A DNA stretch of 9,420 bases from an uncultured Bacteroidales bacterium (GCA_937898205.1 CALEJC010000021.1:1-9420), one strand, 5' to 3'. Positions 1 through 6,679 are shown, counted from the first letter of the stretch. The notes: generated by a model from the letters alone, not told the origin. Program-made: numbers and translations.

Positions 1-543
1 ATCAATCTGCAGGAGCTGAAGGCGCTCAAACATTGGGAATATGCACTTTGGGGCCTGCTTGGCGGGAGCGGCATCTCCAGCAGCGAGTTTGCCGATCTGA
101 CAGACTGCATCAAGTCCGGCAGGCAATTGTCAGGCAAGACATTTGGCCCGGCAATCGGCACGCAGACAGGCATTGCGCTCAGCAATCAGGCCATCCAGGA
201 AAAAGAGATAAAAGTAGAGATTATCGACAGGAGCGAGCTCACGACTTTGATCACAGAGCCCGGAGTAATCATTATGGATGCTGACAAAGTAGGACTTCCG
301 CTCAAGATCCGCAGATGGCAAGAGGGTGACTGGATGAGACCGCTCGGGATGAAGGGGAAGAAAAAGCTTTCGGATATATTTGCCGACCAGAAGTATTCTC
401 TTCTTGATAAAGCAGCAGCACGAGTGATCGAGCTGGAGGGCTCTCACATCGCCGCGATTGTGGGCAGAAGGATAGATGAGGCCGTAAAGGTCGACCATGA
501 GACTGTCAGAGTGGTGAGAGTCAGCTACTCTTCAACCACATAG
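1..543 (+). CDS. tilS: tRNA(Ile)-lysidine synthetase, C-terminal part (5' end outside window)
   Basis: TilS attaches lysine to C34 of the tRNA-Ile with anticodon CAU, using ATP, so that it reads AUA instead of AUG. The frame is open from base 1, so only about the last 180 residues are seen; the catalytic PP-loop domain with its SGGxDS motif lies to the left. The visible part contains the conserved C-terminal substrate-binding domain: a KIRRWQEGDWMRPLGMKGKKKLSD-like stretch (about residues 101-124 of the fragment; key residues the W-x-x-G-D, the P-x-G and the KGKKK run), then IFADQK and IVGRRIDEAVKV. This order is characteristic of the TilS C-terminal domain. The last 19 bases overlap the 3' end of the convergent division gene. 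The codon at 127 (TTG) is internal and not a start. Identification is firm from family knowledge; the real start cannot be seen. Confidence 0.93.
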   Translation: MNLQELKALKHWEYALWGLLGGSGISSSEFADLTDCIKSGRQLSGKTFGPAIGTQTGIALSNQAIQEKEIKVEIIDRSELTTLITEPGVIIMDADKVGLPLKIRRWQEGDWMRPLGMKGKKKLSDIFADQKYSLLDKAAARVIELEGSHIAAIVGRRIDEAVKVDHETVRVVRVSYSSTT

Positions 544-851
544 ACTGTCTCGCCCGGCTCCGCAAAAAGAAACTGCTCGCGGGCATAGGTCTCCAAAGAA
601 TCTTTGTTTGAACTCAAAGTCTGGATCTTATCACCAAGGCTCTTGATCTCCTGCTGATAGTTTTCTATCTGCCTGTTCTGCCTGTTCAAGGTCAATCCGG
701 CATCGATCCAGGTGATGATATTGTCCTTCTTGAGAAACAGAAAAAGCACAAAAATCCCCAATGCGACTATCGCATAACGGAAGAACGAGCGCTGCTGAGC
801 TGCAGAGCCATCTTTGCTCTTATCCCATAGGTCTTTGAAGCGAGAGGACAT
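525..851 (-). CDS. FtsB/DivIC-like septum formation initiator protein
   Basis: A 108-residue bitopic membrane protein. It has a short basic cytoplasmic N-terminus, one membrane segment at about residues 25-42 (RYAIVALGIFVLFLFL, followed by KK), and a periplasmic coiled coil at about 50-85 rich in Q, N, E and L. It ends in a conserved motif near 86-108 (LETYAREQFLFAEPGE then VYVVEE). That layout, size and YARE-x-F-x-F-A-x-PGE tail are those of the FtsB/DivIC family, which links FtsL and FtsQ/DivIB in the divisome and helps activate septal wall synthesis. The ATG at 851 is preceded by a TAnnTTTG box at 888-881. Its 3' end overlaps tilS by 19 bases on the opposite strand. I cannot separate FtsB from DivIC by eye, so no symbol is given. 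Confidence 0.88.
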   Translation of the reverse strand: MSSRFKDLWDKSKDGSAAQQRSFFRYAIVALGIFVLFLFLKKDNIITWIDAGLTLNRQNRQIENYQQEIKSLGDKIQTLSSNKDSLETYAREQFLFAEPGETVYVVEE

Positions 852-866
852 AATCAGTAAAATAAA

Positions 867-898
867 TTAGTAAGGATGGACAAAAATAATTAATTTTG
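867..898 (+). promoter_or_regulatory. Promoter of the nucleotidyltransferase-CPBP operon
   Basis: The -7 box TAATTTTG lies at 891-898, with TTAG at 867-870 and a 20-base spacer. The expected transcript start is near 902, giving an A-rich leader of about 30 bases before the ATG at 931, with no Shine-Dalgarno sequence, as is normal for Bacteroidota. Only two bases separate this -7 box from the -7 box of the opposite promoter. Confidence 0.62.
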
Positions 899-912
899 TC
901 AAATCTGACTAA
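881..912 (-). promoter_or_regulatory. Promoter of the FtsB/DivIC-like gene
   Basis: On the minus strand the -7 box TATTTTTG lies at 888-881. A TTAG that could serve as the -33 element lies at 912-909, 20 bases upstream. This fits the Bacteroidota pattern of a TTTG-like -33 and TAnnTTTG. The start codon is 29 bases past the -7 box. It is fully superimposed on the opposing nucleotidyltransferase promoter. The -7 match is direct; the -33 is weak. Confidence 0.6.
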
Positions 913-930
913 TAAAAACATAACAATAAA

Positions 931-1866
931 ATGAAACCTACACTATTAGTTCTTGCAGCCGGTATGGGCAGCCGCTACGGCGGTCTCAAGCAGATGGACG
1001 GTCTTGGTCCAAACAATGAAACTATCATCGATTATTCTATTTATGACGCAGTGGAAGCAGGCTTCGGTAAGGTGGTATACATCGTGCGCGAGTACTTCCT
1101 TGAGCAGTTCAAGCAGACTGTGGCTGAGAAATATAGCAACGTCAAGTGCTGCGACGGATCTCCACTCGAGTTTGTGTTTGTAACTCAGGAGCTCAACAAG
1201 ATCCCTTCACAGTTTACACTCAACCCTGAAAGACAGAAGCCTTGGGGCACAGCTCACGCAGTTCTGATGGCAAAGGATGTCATCAACGAGCCTTTTGTAG
1301 TGATCAACGGCGATGATTTCTATGGTAAGGAGTCGTTTAAGATTGCTGCACAGTGGTGCCAGAACCATAAGGACAGCAAGGGCGTTTATGCCATCGTGGG
1401 CTTTGAGCTTGAAAACACCCTCAGCGAGTCCGGCGGTGTGTCAAGAGGCATCTGCCACTACAATGAGGCTTCTGAGCTCACAGATGTAGTAGAGCACCTC
1501 AACATCATCAAGGAAGAGGACGGCGTAGTGCGTGGAGACAACTCCATCACTTCAGAGAGAGTGGTCCTCAACGGAGGAGACCTTTGCTCTATGAACATGT
1601 GGTGCTTCACCCCTGATTACTTTGAGGGCAGCGAGAAGATTTTTGTAGGCTTCCTTGAGGAGAACATCAACGAGCTCAAGAAAGAGTACTACATCCCATA
1701 TGCTATCGATGTCATGATCAATGGCGGCGGTGCAAAATGCGACGTAGTCTCTACTCCATCACACTGGTTTGGTGTAACATACAAAGAGGACCGTCCTGCC
1801 GTTGTGGCTAAGTTTGCAGAGCTTGCAGAGGCCGGCATCTACCCTTCACCTCTCTATAAGAAATAG
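931..1866 (+). CDS. Nucleotidyltransferase of the sugar-phosphate NTP-transferase superfamily
   Basis: A 311-residue soluble protein with a Rossmann-like NTP-transferase fold. The nucleotide-binding signature LAAGMGSRYGGLKQ spans residues 8-21 (G11, G13, R15, K20), a variant of the G-x-G-x-R...K loop of sugar-nucleotide pyrophosphorylases. PWGTAHAVLMAKD follows, then INGDDFYG with D128 and D129 where this superfamily binds the catalytic metal. No left-handed beta-helix acyltransferase domain is present, unlike GlmU. Related proteins are common in Bacteroidales and are annotated only as nucleotidyltransferase or sugar phosphate nucleotidyltransferase; the sugar or alcohol phosphate substrate cannot be read from the sequence. 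The ATG at 931 starts exactly at the conserved N-terminal beta-strand and follows an A-rich leader. The CPBP gene begins three bases after its stop, so the two are very probably co-transcribed. Confidence 0.85.
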   Translation: MKPTLLVLAAGMGSRYGGLKQMDGLGPNNETIIDYSIYDAVEAGFGKVVYIVREYFLEQFKQTVAEKYSNVKCCDGSPLEFVFVTQELNKIPSQFTLNPERQKPWGTAHAVLMAKDVINEPFVVINGDDFYGKESFKIAAQWCQNHKDSKGVYAIVGFELENTLSESGGVSRGICHYNEASELTDVVEHLNIIKEEDGVVRGDNSITSERVVLNGGDLCSMNMWCFTPDYFEGSEKIFVGFLEENINELKKEYYIPYAIDVMINGGGAKCDVVSTPSHWFGVTYKEDRPAVVAKFAELAEAGIYPSPLYKK

Positions 1867-1869
1867 TTT

Positions 1870-2772
1870 ATGGCAAAAAGAGCAGTTAGGAATTACGGCT
1901 TCTACGGAAGATTCAACTACTACGTCCCTAAAGTATCAGGGATGTTTGGCTTGCTGCTTTTCCTCGTAGCCGGAGTTGTTATTGGCGGCGTTTTTGCGAT
2001 GCTGGTTCCGCTGTTGTATGACGGAGGAAGTGCCAATGAAGTCAGCACAATGGTTTCCTATGTGGTGATGTTTATCCCTGCGATGCTTTATGCAAGCTCA
2101 AAAAGCAGAATAAACATGATGAACAAGGGAGGCCTCAAACTCGACAACGATCATTTTGCCCCTGTGGGCGGCCTTCTCAGCGCCGTTTTGGTAGTTGTGG
2201 CCACACTTTGCGCCGCATTCTGCTGCGAGCCGATATCGGCTTTGCTACCGGAGATGCCTGAGGTGCTCAAGGCTGCTCTCGACAGCGTGGTGCAAGGCAA
2301 CTTCCTGCTCAACTTCATCTGTGTCAGCATCTTTGCTCCGTTCTTTGAGGAGTGGCTTTGCCGCGGTATGGTATTGAGAGGACTTCTCGGCAACGGCATG
2401 AAGCCGGTATGGGCAATCGTAATCTCAGCAGTCTTCTTTGCTGTCATCCACGGCAACCCTTGGCAGGCAATCCCTGCATTTGCCCTGGGTCTGCTGTTTG
2501 GCTATGTCTACTACAAGACCGGCTCCCTCAAGCTCACAATGCTGATGCATTTTGCCAACAACACTTTTTCTCTCATCATGTCAAATGTGCCTGCGTTCAA
2601 GGATGCTGAGACATTTAGAGATATCATTCCGGGGCCTACTTATTGGATCATCATAGCAGCCGCAGCGTTGATGCTCGTGCTGATTGTCAAGAAGTTTGCG
2701 ACAATCAAGGTAGAGGATACTGCAGATGCCTTTAAAAAAGTGCCTTCACTTTTTGACGACACTCAAGTATAA
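1870..2772 (+). CDS. CPBP-family intramembrane metalloprotease (CAAX protease/Abi-type)
   Basis: A 300-residue polytopic membrane protein with all three CPBP motifs. Motif 1, EExxxR, is E160-E161-W-L-C-R165; motif 2, FxxxH, ends at H194 (FFAVIHGN); motif 3, HxxxN, is H227-F-A-N-N231. The glutamates and histidines are the expected metal-site residues of the family that includes eukaryotic Rce1 and bacterial Abi proteins. Hydrophobic segments occur at about 24-47, 62-77, 99-120, 145-158, 181-193, 200-215 and 252-270. The N-terminus is short and basic, and the C-terminus is a hydrophilic tail of about 28 residues. Roles of bacterial members include processing of peptides or membrane proteins; the substrate here is unknown. 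The gene follows the nucleotidyltransferase by three bases and converges on folP with an 11-base gap and no hairpin between them. Confidence 0.9.
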   Translation: MAKRAVRNYGFYGRFNYYVPKVSGMFGLLLFLVAGVVIGGVFAMLVPLLYDGGSANEVSTMVSYVVMFIPAMLYASSKSRINMMNKGGLKLDNDHFAPVGGLLSAVLVVVATLCAAFCCEPISALLPEMPEVLKAALDSVVQGNFLLNFICVSIFAPFFEEWLCRGMVLRGLLGNGMKPVWAIVISAVFFAVIHGNPWQAIPAFALGLLFGYVYYKTGSLKLTMLMHFANNTFSLIMSNVPAFKDAETFRDIIPGPTYWIIIAAAALMLVLIVKKFATIKVEDTADAFKKVPSLFDDTQV

Positions 2773-2783
2773 TCAGATATTAC

Positions 2784-3524
2784 TTATTGTAGAAGAGACT
2801 GAGCCAGAAGCTTGGTCTCTTTTACGTTATGCACCCTGAGGATTTCAGCACCACCTCTGATCGCCAGACTATGAGCACGGTCATTGTCCCCGTGGGTAAA
2901 ACGTTTATCTGCAGCTCCTATGAGGATAGGCCGGCCCAGACATCCAAGTTCAGGAAGCCTTTCAAGGACCTCCCAACACTGCTGCTCTGTCTTTGCAAAT
3001 CCAAGCCCCGGGTCAATCACCCAGTCCTTGAGTTCGGCAGCCTCTGCCCTCAGGGCAAATTCCTCAAAGTAGGCGATGAGCTCGGGGATAATCCCTGACG
3101 AATATGAGGTCATACCATCCATAGTCTGAGGATTGCCTCGCTTGTGCATCGCGACATAGCCCAATCCGAGAGTCGCCACGGTTTCCAGCATCTGCGGATC
3201 GTCTTCGCCTGCTGAGATATCATTGACGATGTAGCTTCTGCCAAGGACCGAATGCGCACGGGCGGCAATCACGGCACTGGTCGTGTCTATCGACAGCCTG
3301 ACAGAGTGCGGCAGGCGCTTGAGCACGGGTTCCAGGCGCGACCATTCGCTCTCAACATCAACAGCAGCCGCTCCCGGGCGGGTAGAAACGGCACCAAGGT
3401 CAATTATATCTGCTCCATCGGCAATCATTGATTCAACCCTCGCCAGAGCAGTGGCGGCATCTGCCCTGCTCTCCTCCCAGAACGAGTCGGGAGTGAGGTT
3501 GATTATTCCCATTATCTGTATCAT
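2784..3524 (-). CDS. folP: Dihydropteroate synthase, with variant pterin-site motif
   Basis: FolP condenses 6-hydroxymethyl-dihydropterin diphosphate with p-aminobenzoate to dihydropteroate in folate synthesis, and is the sulfonamide target. From the ATG at 3524 it is 246 residues. Family motifs in order: MGIINLTPDSF (5-15), DLGAVSTRPG (42-51), SIDTT (78-82), VNDISAG (100-106), AMHKRGNPQTM (125-135), DPGLGFAKT (171-179) and ILRVHNVKE (228-236, R230 and H232). Two oddities: the usual SRK after the GAxSRK strand reads A205-D206-K207, keeping only the lysine, and the following loop is roughly ten residues shorter than usual. An in-frame codon at 3686 would add 54 residues reading across the promoter and into tmk, so I reject it. 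The ATG at 3512 directly before GIINLTPDSF is an alternative start. The gene diverges from tmk. Confidence 0.93.
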   Translation of the reverse strand: MIQIMGIINLTPDSFWEESRADAATALARVESMIADGADIIDLGAVSTRPGAAAVDVESEWSRLEPVLKRLPHSVRLSIDTTSAVIAARAHSVLGRSYIVNDISAGEDDPQMLETVATLGLGYVAMHKRGNPQTMDGMTSYSSGIIPELIAYFEEFALRAEAAELKDWVIDPGLGFAKTEQQCWEVLERLPELGCLGRPILIGAADKRFTHGDNDRAHSLAIRGGAEILRVHNVKETKLLAQSLLQ

Positions 3525-3539
3525 CGCAAGTTGAATGAG

Positions 3540-3547
3540 CAAAATTA
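3540..3547 (-). promoter_or_regulatory. folP promoter -7 box
   Basis: TAATTTTG on the minus strand matches TAnnTTTG exactly and lies 15 bases upstream of the ATG at 3524, so the leader would be about a dozen bases. I see no good TTTG-like -33 element at the right spacing, so strength is uncertain. It overlaps the presumed -33 element of the opposing tmk promoter. Confidence 0.55.
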
Positions 3548-3576
3548 GTAAAATGCCTTGAAATATCTTATCTTTG
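3545..3576 (+). promoter_or_regulatory. tmk promoter
   Basis: The -7 box TATCTTTG lies at 3569-3576, with TTAG at 3545-3548 and a 20-base spacer. The ATG of tmk is only five bases after the -7 box, so transcription should begin at or within a few bases of the start codon, giving a leaderless or nearly leaderless message. The -7 match is exact; the start of transcription is inferred from the usual spacing. Confidence 0.62.
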
Positions 3577-3581
3577 TCACT

Positions 3582-4265
3582 ATGCTTATAGTACTTGAAG
3601 GCCTTGACGGTGCAGGTAAATCCACCCAGGTCAAAATGTTTAGAAAATATTTGGAGAGCGTGTGCTCCCGCCTTGATTATATCCACTTTCCTCGTTATGA
3701 TGCGCCTGTCTATGGCGACCTGATCTCCAGGTTTCTAAGAGGCGATTTTGGCAGCAATGAGGCAGTGCATCCGCAACTGGTGGCTCTGCTTTTTGCGGAG
3801 GACAGGCATGGTGCAGCGCCGGAGATCAAGCAGGTACTTGAGCAAGGAGGCACGGTGCTCCTCGACCGCTATGTCTACTCCAACATCGCCTATCAGTGTG
3901 CCAAGCTCTCCTCAGACGAGGAAGCATCCGCGCTACGCGAATGGATATTCAACACCGAATACGGAGATTTCCAGCTTCCACGACCAGACCTCAACATCTT
4001 CCTTGACGTGCCGATCAGCTTTGTAGAAGGCAACTTGAGCGCAGAACGCAAGGGCGATGAGAGAGACTACCTTCAAGGTTCTCAGGATATCCATGAGGCT
4101 GACATCGCTTTCCAGAAGAGGGTAAGGCAGATGTATCGCGAGCAGGCTGAAAAAGATGGCAGCTTTATTGTAGTTGATTGCTCAGACAGCGAGGGAAATA
4201 TGCTCCCTGCTCAAGATATTTTTGAAAAGGTAAAGGCCATATATGAAGACTATACGCAGGCTTAG
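3582..4265 (+). CDS. tmk: Thymidylate kinase
   Basis: Thymidylate kinase phosphorylates dTMP to dTDP with ATP, an essential cytosolic step in dTTP supply. The 227-residue product begins with the P-loop LEGLDGAGKST (residues 5-15, K13 binding phosphate). It continues with FPRYDAP (36-42), FAEDRH (71-76) and the DRY motif D95-R96-Y97 followed by VYSNIAYQ. The lid region around 160-180 is charged (ERKGDERDY), as expected for the flexible ATP lid. I chose the ATG at 3582 because the P-loop strand starts there. The upstream TTG at 3558 would add eight residues encoded by the promoter itself. The next gene starts inside this one (23-base overlap, different frame), which suggests translational coupling. 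Length and motifs are normal for the family. Confidence 0.94.
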   Translation: MLIVLEGLDGAGKSTQVKMFRKYLESVCSRLDYIHFPRYDAPVYGDLISRFLRGDFGSNEAVHPQLVALLFAEDRHGAAPEIKQVLEQGGTVLLDRYVYSNIAYQCAKLSSDEEASALREWIFNTEYGDFQLPRPDLNIFLDVPISFVEGNLSAERKGDERDYLQGSQDIHEADIAFQKRVRQMYREQAEKDGSFIVVDCSDSEGNMLPAQDIFEKVKAIYEDYTQA

Positions 4266-5325
4266 TGCAATAATTATCGGCTTTGTGCTCTTTATTTCCG
4301 GGGCACTAAAGCTGATGGATCCTGTGGGAGCAGGACTTGTGATGGATGAATACTTCAGTTTCCTCCATTTGGGTTTTATGGGCTTTGCGTCCGGCTTCTT
4401 CGGAGTGGTTTTTGCCCTCTGCGAGACCATACTTGGAATTGCACTGATCACCGGCGTATGGCGCAAGGTCGTGGCATTTGTCAGCCTGTGTTTTCTGGGG
4501 TTGTTTACTCTCCTGACTGCCATCCTCTGGATATTCAATCCGCCGATGGATTGCGGCTGCTTCGGAGAGGCAATCAAGCTCACACATGCTCAAAGTTTCA
4601 TCAAAAACTGCATTCTGATGGCTCTCTGGGTACTTGCCTTTATCCCCGTCAGGGAGCAGGAGCCGACCAGAAAGATCAAATATCTGAGCTTCAGCATCGC
4701 CAGCATTTCATCGTGTCTTTTCTTGCTTTATTCTTCGTTTTCCATCCCTCTGATGGACTTTACCAGCCTGAAGACCGGCACAGAGCTTTACTGCGAGGAT
4801 AATATTGATTTTGAGGAAGTTGACGACTTCACAAAGCTTCACGAGCTCTATCCTGTCTTGAGCATCAGCAATGTCGCCGGAGAGTCCGTGGACAGTCTTG
4901 TCTTGAGCGGCAATGTGCTGGTGGCATCGGTACACACGCCGCAGAAGATGAGTGAGAGCAAGTGGGCAAAGCTTACCTCCGTTTTAAATATGGCACACGA
5001 GAGCGGCTACTCCACAATCCTGCTTGCCGCAGCCACTCCTGAAGAGCTGGAGACACTTGTGCGCGATCCCGAGCTTCTCTCCTACAGCTACTTTGCCGAC
5101 AGAAAAGATCTGCTTTCGCTCAATCGTTCCAATGGAGGCATCAGCTTTATCTCTGATGCTCAGATCATAGCCAAGTGGTCCATCAACCGCACACCGACAA
5201 AAGAGAAGCTCACTGAGCTCACGCAGATCAACAGCACCGAGGCTTTGATTGCGGAGAACAATAGCTCCTCTCTCAAAATGCAGGCATTCCTGCTTTATGT
5301 GTTTGCGGTTATGCTGCTTCTATAA
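4243..5325 (+). CDS. DoxX/MauE-like membrane protein with periplasmic redoxin-like domain
   Basis: A 360-residue protein. The N-terminal half resembles the DoxX/MauE group: membrane segments at about 7-24, 45-70, 75-98, 118-136 and 148-170, and a CGCFG motif (C104, C106) in the loop after the third. Basic residues fall in the loops predicted to be cytoplasmic (RRL, WRK, RKIK), which places the CGC loop and the large region from about 171 to 340 outside the membrane. That region has a strand-helix pattern like a thioredoxin-fold domain (NVLVASVHTPQKMS, then ISFISDAQIIAKWS) but no CxxC; its only cysteine is C184. A last hydrophobic stretch (344-360) runs into the stop codon with no tail. Similar proteins are widespread in Bacteroidales (I recall a BT_3928-type family) with no proven function. 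The start lies inside tmk, and the first membrane helix needs that ATG. Confidence 0.78.
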   Translation: MKTIRRLSAIIIGFVLFISGALKLMDPVGAGLVMDEYFSFLHLGFMGFASGFFGVVFALCETILGIALITGVWRKVVAFVSLCFLGLFTLLTAILWIFNPPMDCGCFGEAIKLTHAQSFIKNCILMALWVLAFIPVREQEPTRKIKYLSFSIASISSCLFLLYSSFSIPLMDFTSLKTGTELYCEDNIDFEEVDDFTKLHELYPVLSISNVAGESVDSLVLSGNVLVASVHTPQKMSESKWAKLTSVLNMAHESGYSTILLAAATPEELETLVRDPELLSYSYFADRKDLLSLNRSNGGISFISDAQIIAKWSINRTPTKEKLTELTQINSTEALIAENNSSSLKMQAFLLYVFAVMLLL

Positions 5326-6675
5326 CTATCGGCAGAACTCCACAATTGCTTCAATGTCGCTGCAGGCAAAGCTTTTCTGCTCGCCTGTGGCTAAGTTCTT
5401 GACATTTACCACCCCTGCTTCAGCCTCTGAAGATCCGGTGATGGAAAGGAATGGAATTGACTTGCGCTGGGCATAGTCAAACTGCTTCTTGATCTTGGAC
5501 GAGTCAGGATAGATCTCGACTGCTACGCCTGCCTCTCTGAGTTTTGAAGCTATCGGAAGGATGTAGCCAAGCTCGCTGTCTCCCATATTTGCAAAAAGCA
5601 ATGTGGTCGCGCTGCAGATCTCTGCAGGGAACTTATCCAGTCCCTTGAGCACATCGTAGATGCGGTCGGCTCCAAAGCTGATACCGACGCCTGACATATC
5701 AGGAAGACCGAAGATGCCTGTGAGGTTGTCATATCTACCGCCACCGCAGATGCTTCCGATCTGATAGTCAAGAGCTTTAACCTCAAAAATCGCTCCCGTA
5801 TAATAGTTGAGACCACGAGCGAGCGAGAGGTCGATCTCGACAGCAGTGCCGATCTGCGCGGCTTGGATATAGCCAAACAGCTGCTCAAGCTCATCCAGAC
5901 CAAGAAGTCCTGTCGGAGATGTGCTCATGATTTCGCGCATCTTGGCAAGCTTCTCGGCGGTAGTACCACTAAGCAGGAGCACAGGCTCAAGAACCGCAAC
6001 CGCCTGCTCTGTGAGGCCCTTTGAGAGCATCTCTTCCTTGACAGCGTCAAGACCGATCTTATCGAGTTTATCAATCGCAACAGTGATATCCACAACCTTA
6101 TCAGGGAAGCCACAGACTTCTGCAAGACCTGTGAGGACCTTCCTGTTGTTGATCTTGATGAGGACATTGACATCGAGCTTCCTGAAGACGGCATCAACAA
6201 TCTGCACAAGCTCAAGCTCGCAAAGCTGGCTTCTGCTTCCGATTGCGTCTACATCGCACTGGTAAAACTCTCTGTAACGACCCTTCTGCGGGCGATCGGC
6301 TCTCCAGACCGGCTGGATCTGGAATCTCTTGAATGGAAACGAAAGCTCATTTTGATGCTGAACCACAAAACGAGCAAAAGGTACTGTGAGATCATATCTG
6401 AGACCCTTCTCACACACCTGAGGGGTGAGAGGCTTGCTAGGGTCTGCCTTGGCAAAAGCATCTCCTGAGTTGAGTATCCTGAAAAGGAGCTTGTCTCCCT
6501 CTTCACCATACTTTCCAAGGAGAGTCGAGAGGTTTTCCATTGCGGGAGTTTCAATCTGGCTATAGCCATAGCTGCGGAAGACGCTGCGTATGGTATCAAA
6601 TATGTAATTTCTCTGGGCCATCTCAATCTGACCGAAGTCACGCGTGCCCTTTGGGATAGAAGGTTTCTGTGCCAT
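5326..6675 (-). CDS. hisS: Histidyl-tRNA synthetase
   Basis: HisRS is a class II aminoacyl-tRNA synthetase that charges tRNA-His with histidine. The 449-residue length is normal for Bacteroidota. Motifs in order: PKGTRDF (8-14); RYDLTVPFARF (93-103); motif 2 around 115-141 (FKRFQIQPVWRADRPQKGRYREFYQ region, with arginines at the ATP site); the histidine-specific segments LARGLNYYTG (285-294) and GGGRYDNL (311-318); and motif 3, GVGISFGADR (329-338) with R338. The anticodon-binding domain follows from about 355. The ATG at 6675 is 18 bases past a TAAATTTG box and gives the standard short N-terminus. Its stop codon at 5328-5326 directly abuts the stop of the convergent membrane protein gene, with no base between them. 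It diverges from sppA. Confidence 0.97.
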   Translation of the reverse strand: MAQKPSIPKGTRDFGQIEMAQRNYIFDTIRSVFRSYGYSQIETPAMENLSTLLGKYGEEGDKLLFRILNSGDAFAKADPSKPLTPQVCEKGLRYDLTVPFARFVVQHQNELSFPFKRFQIQPVWRADRPQKGRYREFYQCDVDAIGSRSQLCELELVQIVDAVFRKLDVNVLIKINNRKVLTGLAEVCGFPDKVVDITVAIDKLDKIGLDAVKEEMLSKGLTEQAVAVLEPVLLLSGTTAEKLAKMREIMSTSPTGLLGLDELEQLFGYIQAAQIGTAVEIDLSLARGLNYYTGAIFEVKALDYQIGSICGGGRYDNLTGIFGLPDMSGVGISFGADRIYDVLKGLDKFPAEICSATTLLFANMGDSELGYILPIASKLREAGVAVEIYPDSSKIKKQFDYAQRKSIPFLSITGSSEAEAGVVNVKNLATGEQKSFACSDIEAIVEFCR

Positions 6676-6679
6676 TTAT

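Noticed and set aside
3558..3581. An upstream TTG start for tmk
   Set aside because: Its eight codons coincide with the TATCTTTG promoter box, and the P-loop strand starts at the ATG at 3582.
3525..3686. A 54-residue N-terminal extension of folP
   Set aside because: The extension reads through both promoters and antisense to the tmk P-loop; FolP homologs begin right at the MGIINLTPDSF motif.
4182..4593. Two overlapping minus-strand frames (133 and 95 codons) opposite the start of the DoxX/MauE-like gene
   Set aside because: They match no family I recognise, have no promoter box and lie opposite a well-supported membrane protein; they are shadows.
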